Assembly: GCA_946537255.1 (NCBI GenBank)
Contig: CAMNFS010000009.1
Span: forward strand, 1-49,243
DNA from: an uncultured Erysipelotrichaceae bacterium
Lineage (GTDB): Bacteria > Bacillota_I > Bacilli_A > Erysipelotrichales > Erysipelotrichaceae
Direction of reading: 5' to 3'
Length of the DNA: 49,243 bases
In this document: in pieces, positions 48,585 to 49,243 of the stretch
How the letters are laid out: each line of letters opens with the position of its first letter
How positions within the stretch are numbered: the stretch's first letter is position 1
Notes under the pieces: model-generated
What the model was told of the DNA's origin: nothing
Database searches by the model: none
Seen by the model: only the letters and a program-made list of their open reading frames with translations
Translations under genes and position numbers: made by a program

Positions 48585-49243
48585 ATGGGCAGACTCAATG
48601 GAAAAACAGCAATCATCACCGGCGCCGGTCAGGGACTTGGCCTCGCAATCGCGGAACTGTTCGCAAAGGAAGGCGCGAAGGTCGTAGGAACCGGACGGCA
48701 CGTCGACAAAGTGGAAAAAGCTTTCGCAAAAATTCTTGCGGAACATCCGGACTACCAGATGACTGCCATGCAGCATGATGTCGCAAGCAAGGAAGAATGG
48801 GAAAAAGTCGCGGAGGATACCTTCGCGAAATACGGCAGTATCGATGTGGTTGTAAACAACGCCGCAATCATGGCCATGAAGGGCATTCTCGAGGCAAGCG
48901 CGGAGGAGTTCCTCAATGTCTACAAAACCAACTGTCTTGCCGTCATGCTCGGCATTCAGGCTGTCGTTCCCTATATGGAAAAAGCCGGCAAGGGCTCCAT
49001 TGTCAATATCGATTCCATCGGCGGGCTGACCTCCGGTGATGCGGATGGCGGTGACTCCACCTACAGCGCGTCCAAAGGCGGCACAAGAGCACTCACAAAG
49101 AACGCGGCGATCCAGCTCGCTTCCAGAAATATCCGCGTCAATTCCATCCACCCGGGCGGAATCATGACGGAAATGCTCAAGGCGGTCTATGCGGCAACCC
49201 CTGCTCTTTGGGACAGAGTCAAGGAGACTTCTCCGCTGGCTCC
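48585..49243 (+). CDS. SDR-family dehydrogenase, 3' end beyond the window
   Basis: A short-chain dehydrogenase/reductase, 219 residues visible, cut by the window edge. The Rossmann motif is TGAGQGLG (12-19), then NNAA at 91-94, catalytic Ser144, Tyr160 and Lys164 in STYSASK, and VNSIHPGG at 185-192. It is of the classical 250-residue type and lacks about 30 residues. An ideal AAAAGGAGG precedes the ATG. Which alcohol or ketone it handles is not visible; the nearest relatives are 3-alpha/20-beta-type hydroxysteroid and 3-oxoacyl dehydrogenases. Confidence 0.9.
   Translation, partial: MGRLNGKTAIITGAGQGLGLAIAELFAKEGAKVVGTGRHVDKVEKAFAKILAEHPDYQMTAMQHDVASKEEWEKVAEDTFAKYGSIDVVVNNAAIMAMKGILEASAEEFLNVYKTNCLAVMLGIQAVVPYMEKAGKGSIVNIDSIGGLTSGDADGGDSTYSASKGGTRALTKNAAIQLASRNIRVNSIHPGGIMTEMLKAVYAATPALWDRVKETSPLA

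Noticed and set aside
1-49243. CRISPR arrays, insertion sequences, prophage
   Set aside because: No regularly spaced repeats, no transposase or integrase frame and no terminal inverted repeats with target duplications were seen on either strand.

Overview
The window reads as chromosome from a low-to-mid-GC Gram-positive anaerobe (Bacillota). Signs are strong AGGAGG-type ribosome binding sites before most genes, many rho-independent terminators, a sugar PTS with fused EIIBCA, a YesM/YesN-type kinase and regulator pair, a CsoR copper repressor with its textbook operator, a PucR-type regulator and an oxygen-sensitive-looking Fe-S flavoprotein. I cannot fix the family from sequence alone; Erysipelotrichia or Clostridia are the likeliest classes (inference). 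No insertion sequence, integrase, phage gene or CRISPR array was seen, and base composition looks even throughout.

Layout, left to right: a tRNA-Gln cut by the window edge; a Cof-type HAD phosphatase; an SPFH membrane scaffold with a small membrane partner; an aldo/keto reductase that has lost its catalytic residues; a cytosolic TlpA-like thioredoxin protein; a membrane protein with an SseB-like domain; a FadR-type regulator; a PucR-type regulator; and a nickel-maturation operon (hypB-hypB-FAD/Fe-S oxidoreductase-hypA) with no hydrogenase in sight. Then come an HTH-Uma2 fusion protein and the copper operon csoR-copA-HMA, in which a copZ-like gene with its own ribosome binding site is fused in frame to the end of copA. 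After these lie a promoter with a DtxR/MntR-like box that drives either a short RNA or a leader, a DIP1984-family gene, a strongly structured untranslated stretch, and a pair of short chromate-transporter genes.

The centre (20.6-26.0 kb) holds a compact overlapping three-gene cassette: a TerB-N-like protein, a BrxD-like ATPase and an Lhr/BrxHI-like helicase. No methyltransferase or nuclease is attached. I consider this the best candidate for an under-described stress or defence system. It is followed by a GGDEF protein, proBA with nanE, and a seven-gene block reading leftwards: glycosyltransferase, small membrane protein, YesN-like regulator, YesM-like kinase and two sugar-binding proteins without any permease. 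This looks like a sugar-sensing three-component system.

The right part has an aspartate kinase convergent with a sugar operon: PfkB fructokinase, amylosucrase-like GH13, HAD phosphatase and PTS EIIBCA. It suggests a sucrose route in which PTS-imported sucrose phosphate would be dephosphorylated before a GH13_4 enzyme splits it (inference). The window ends with an esterase, acylphosphatase, a small AAA ATPase, a Nudix hydrolase and an SDR dehydrogenase cut by the right edge.
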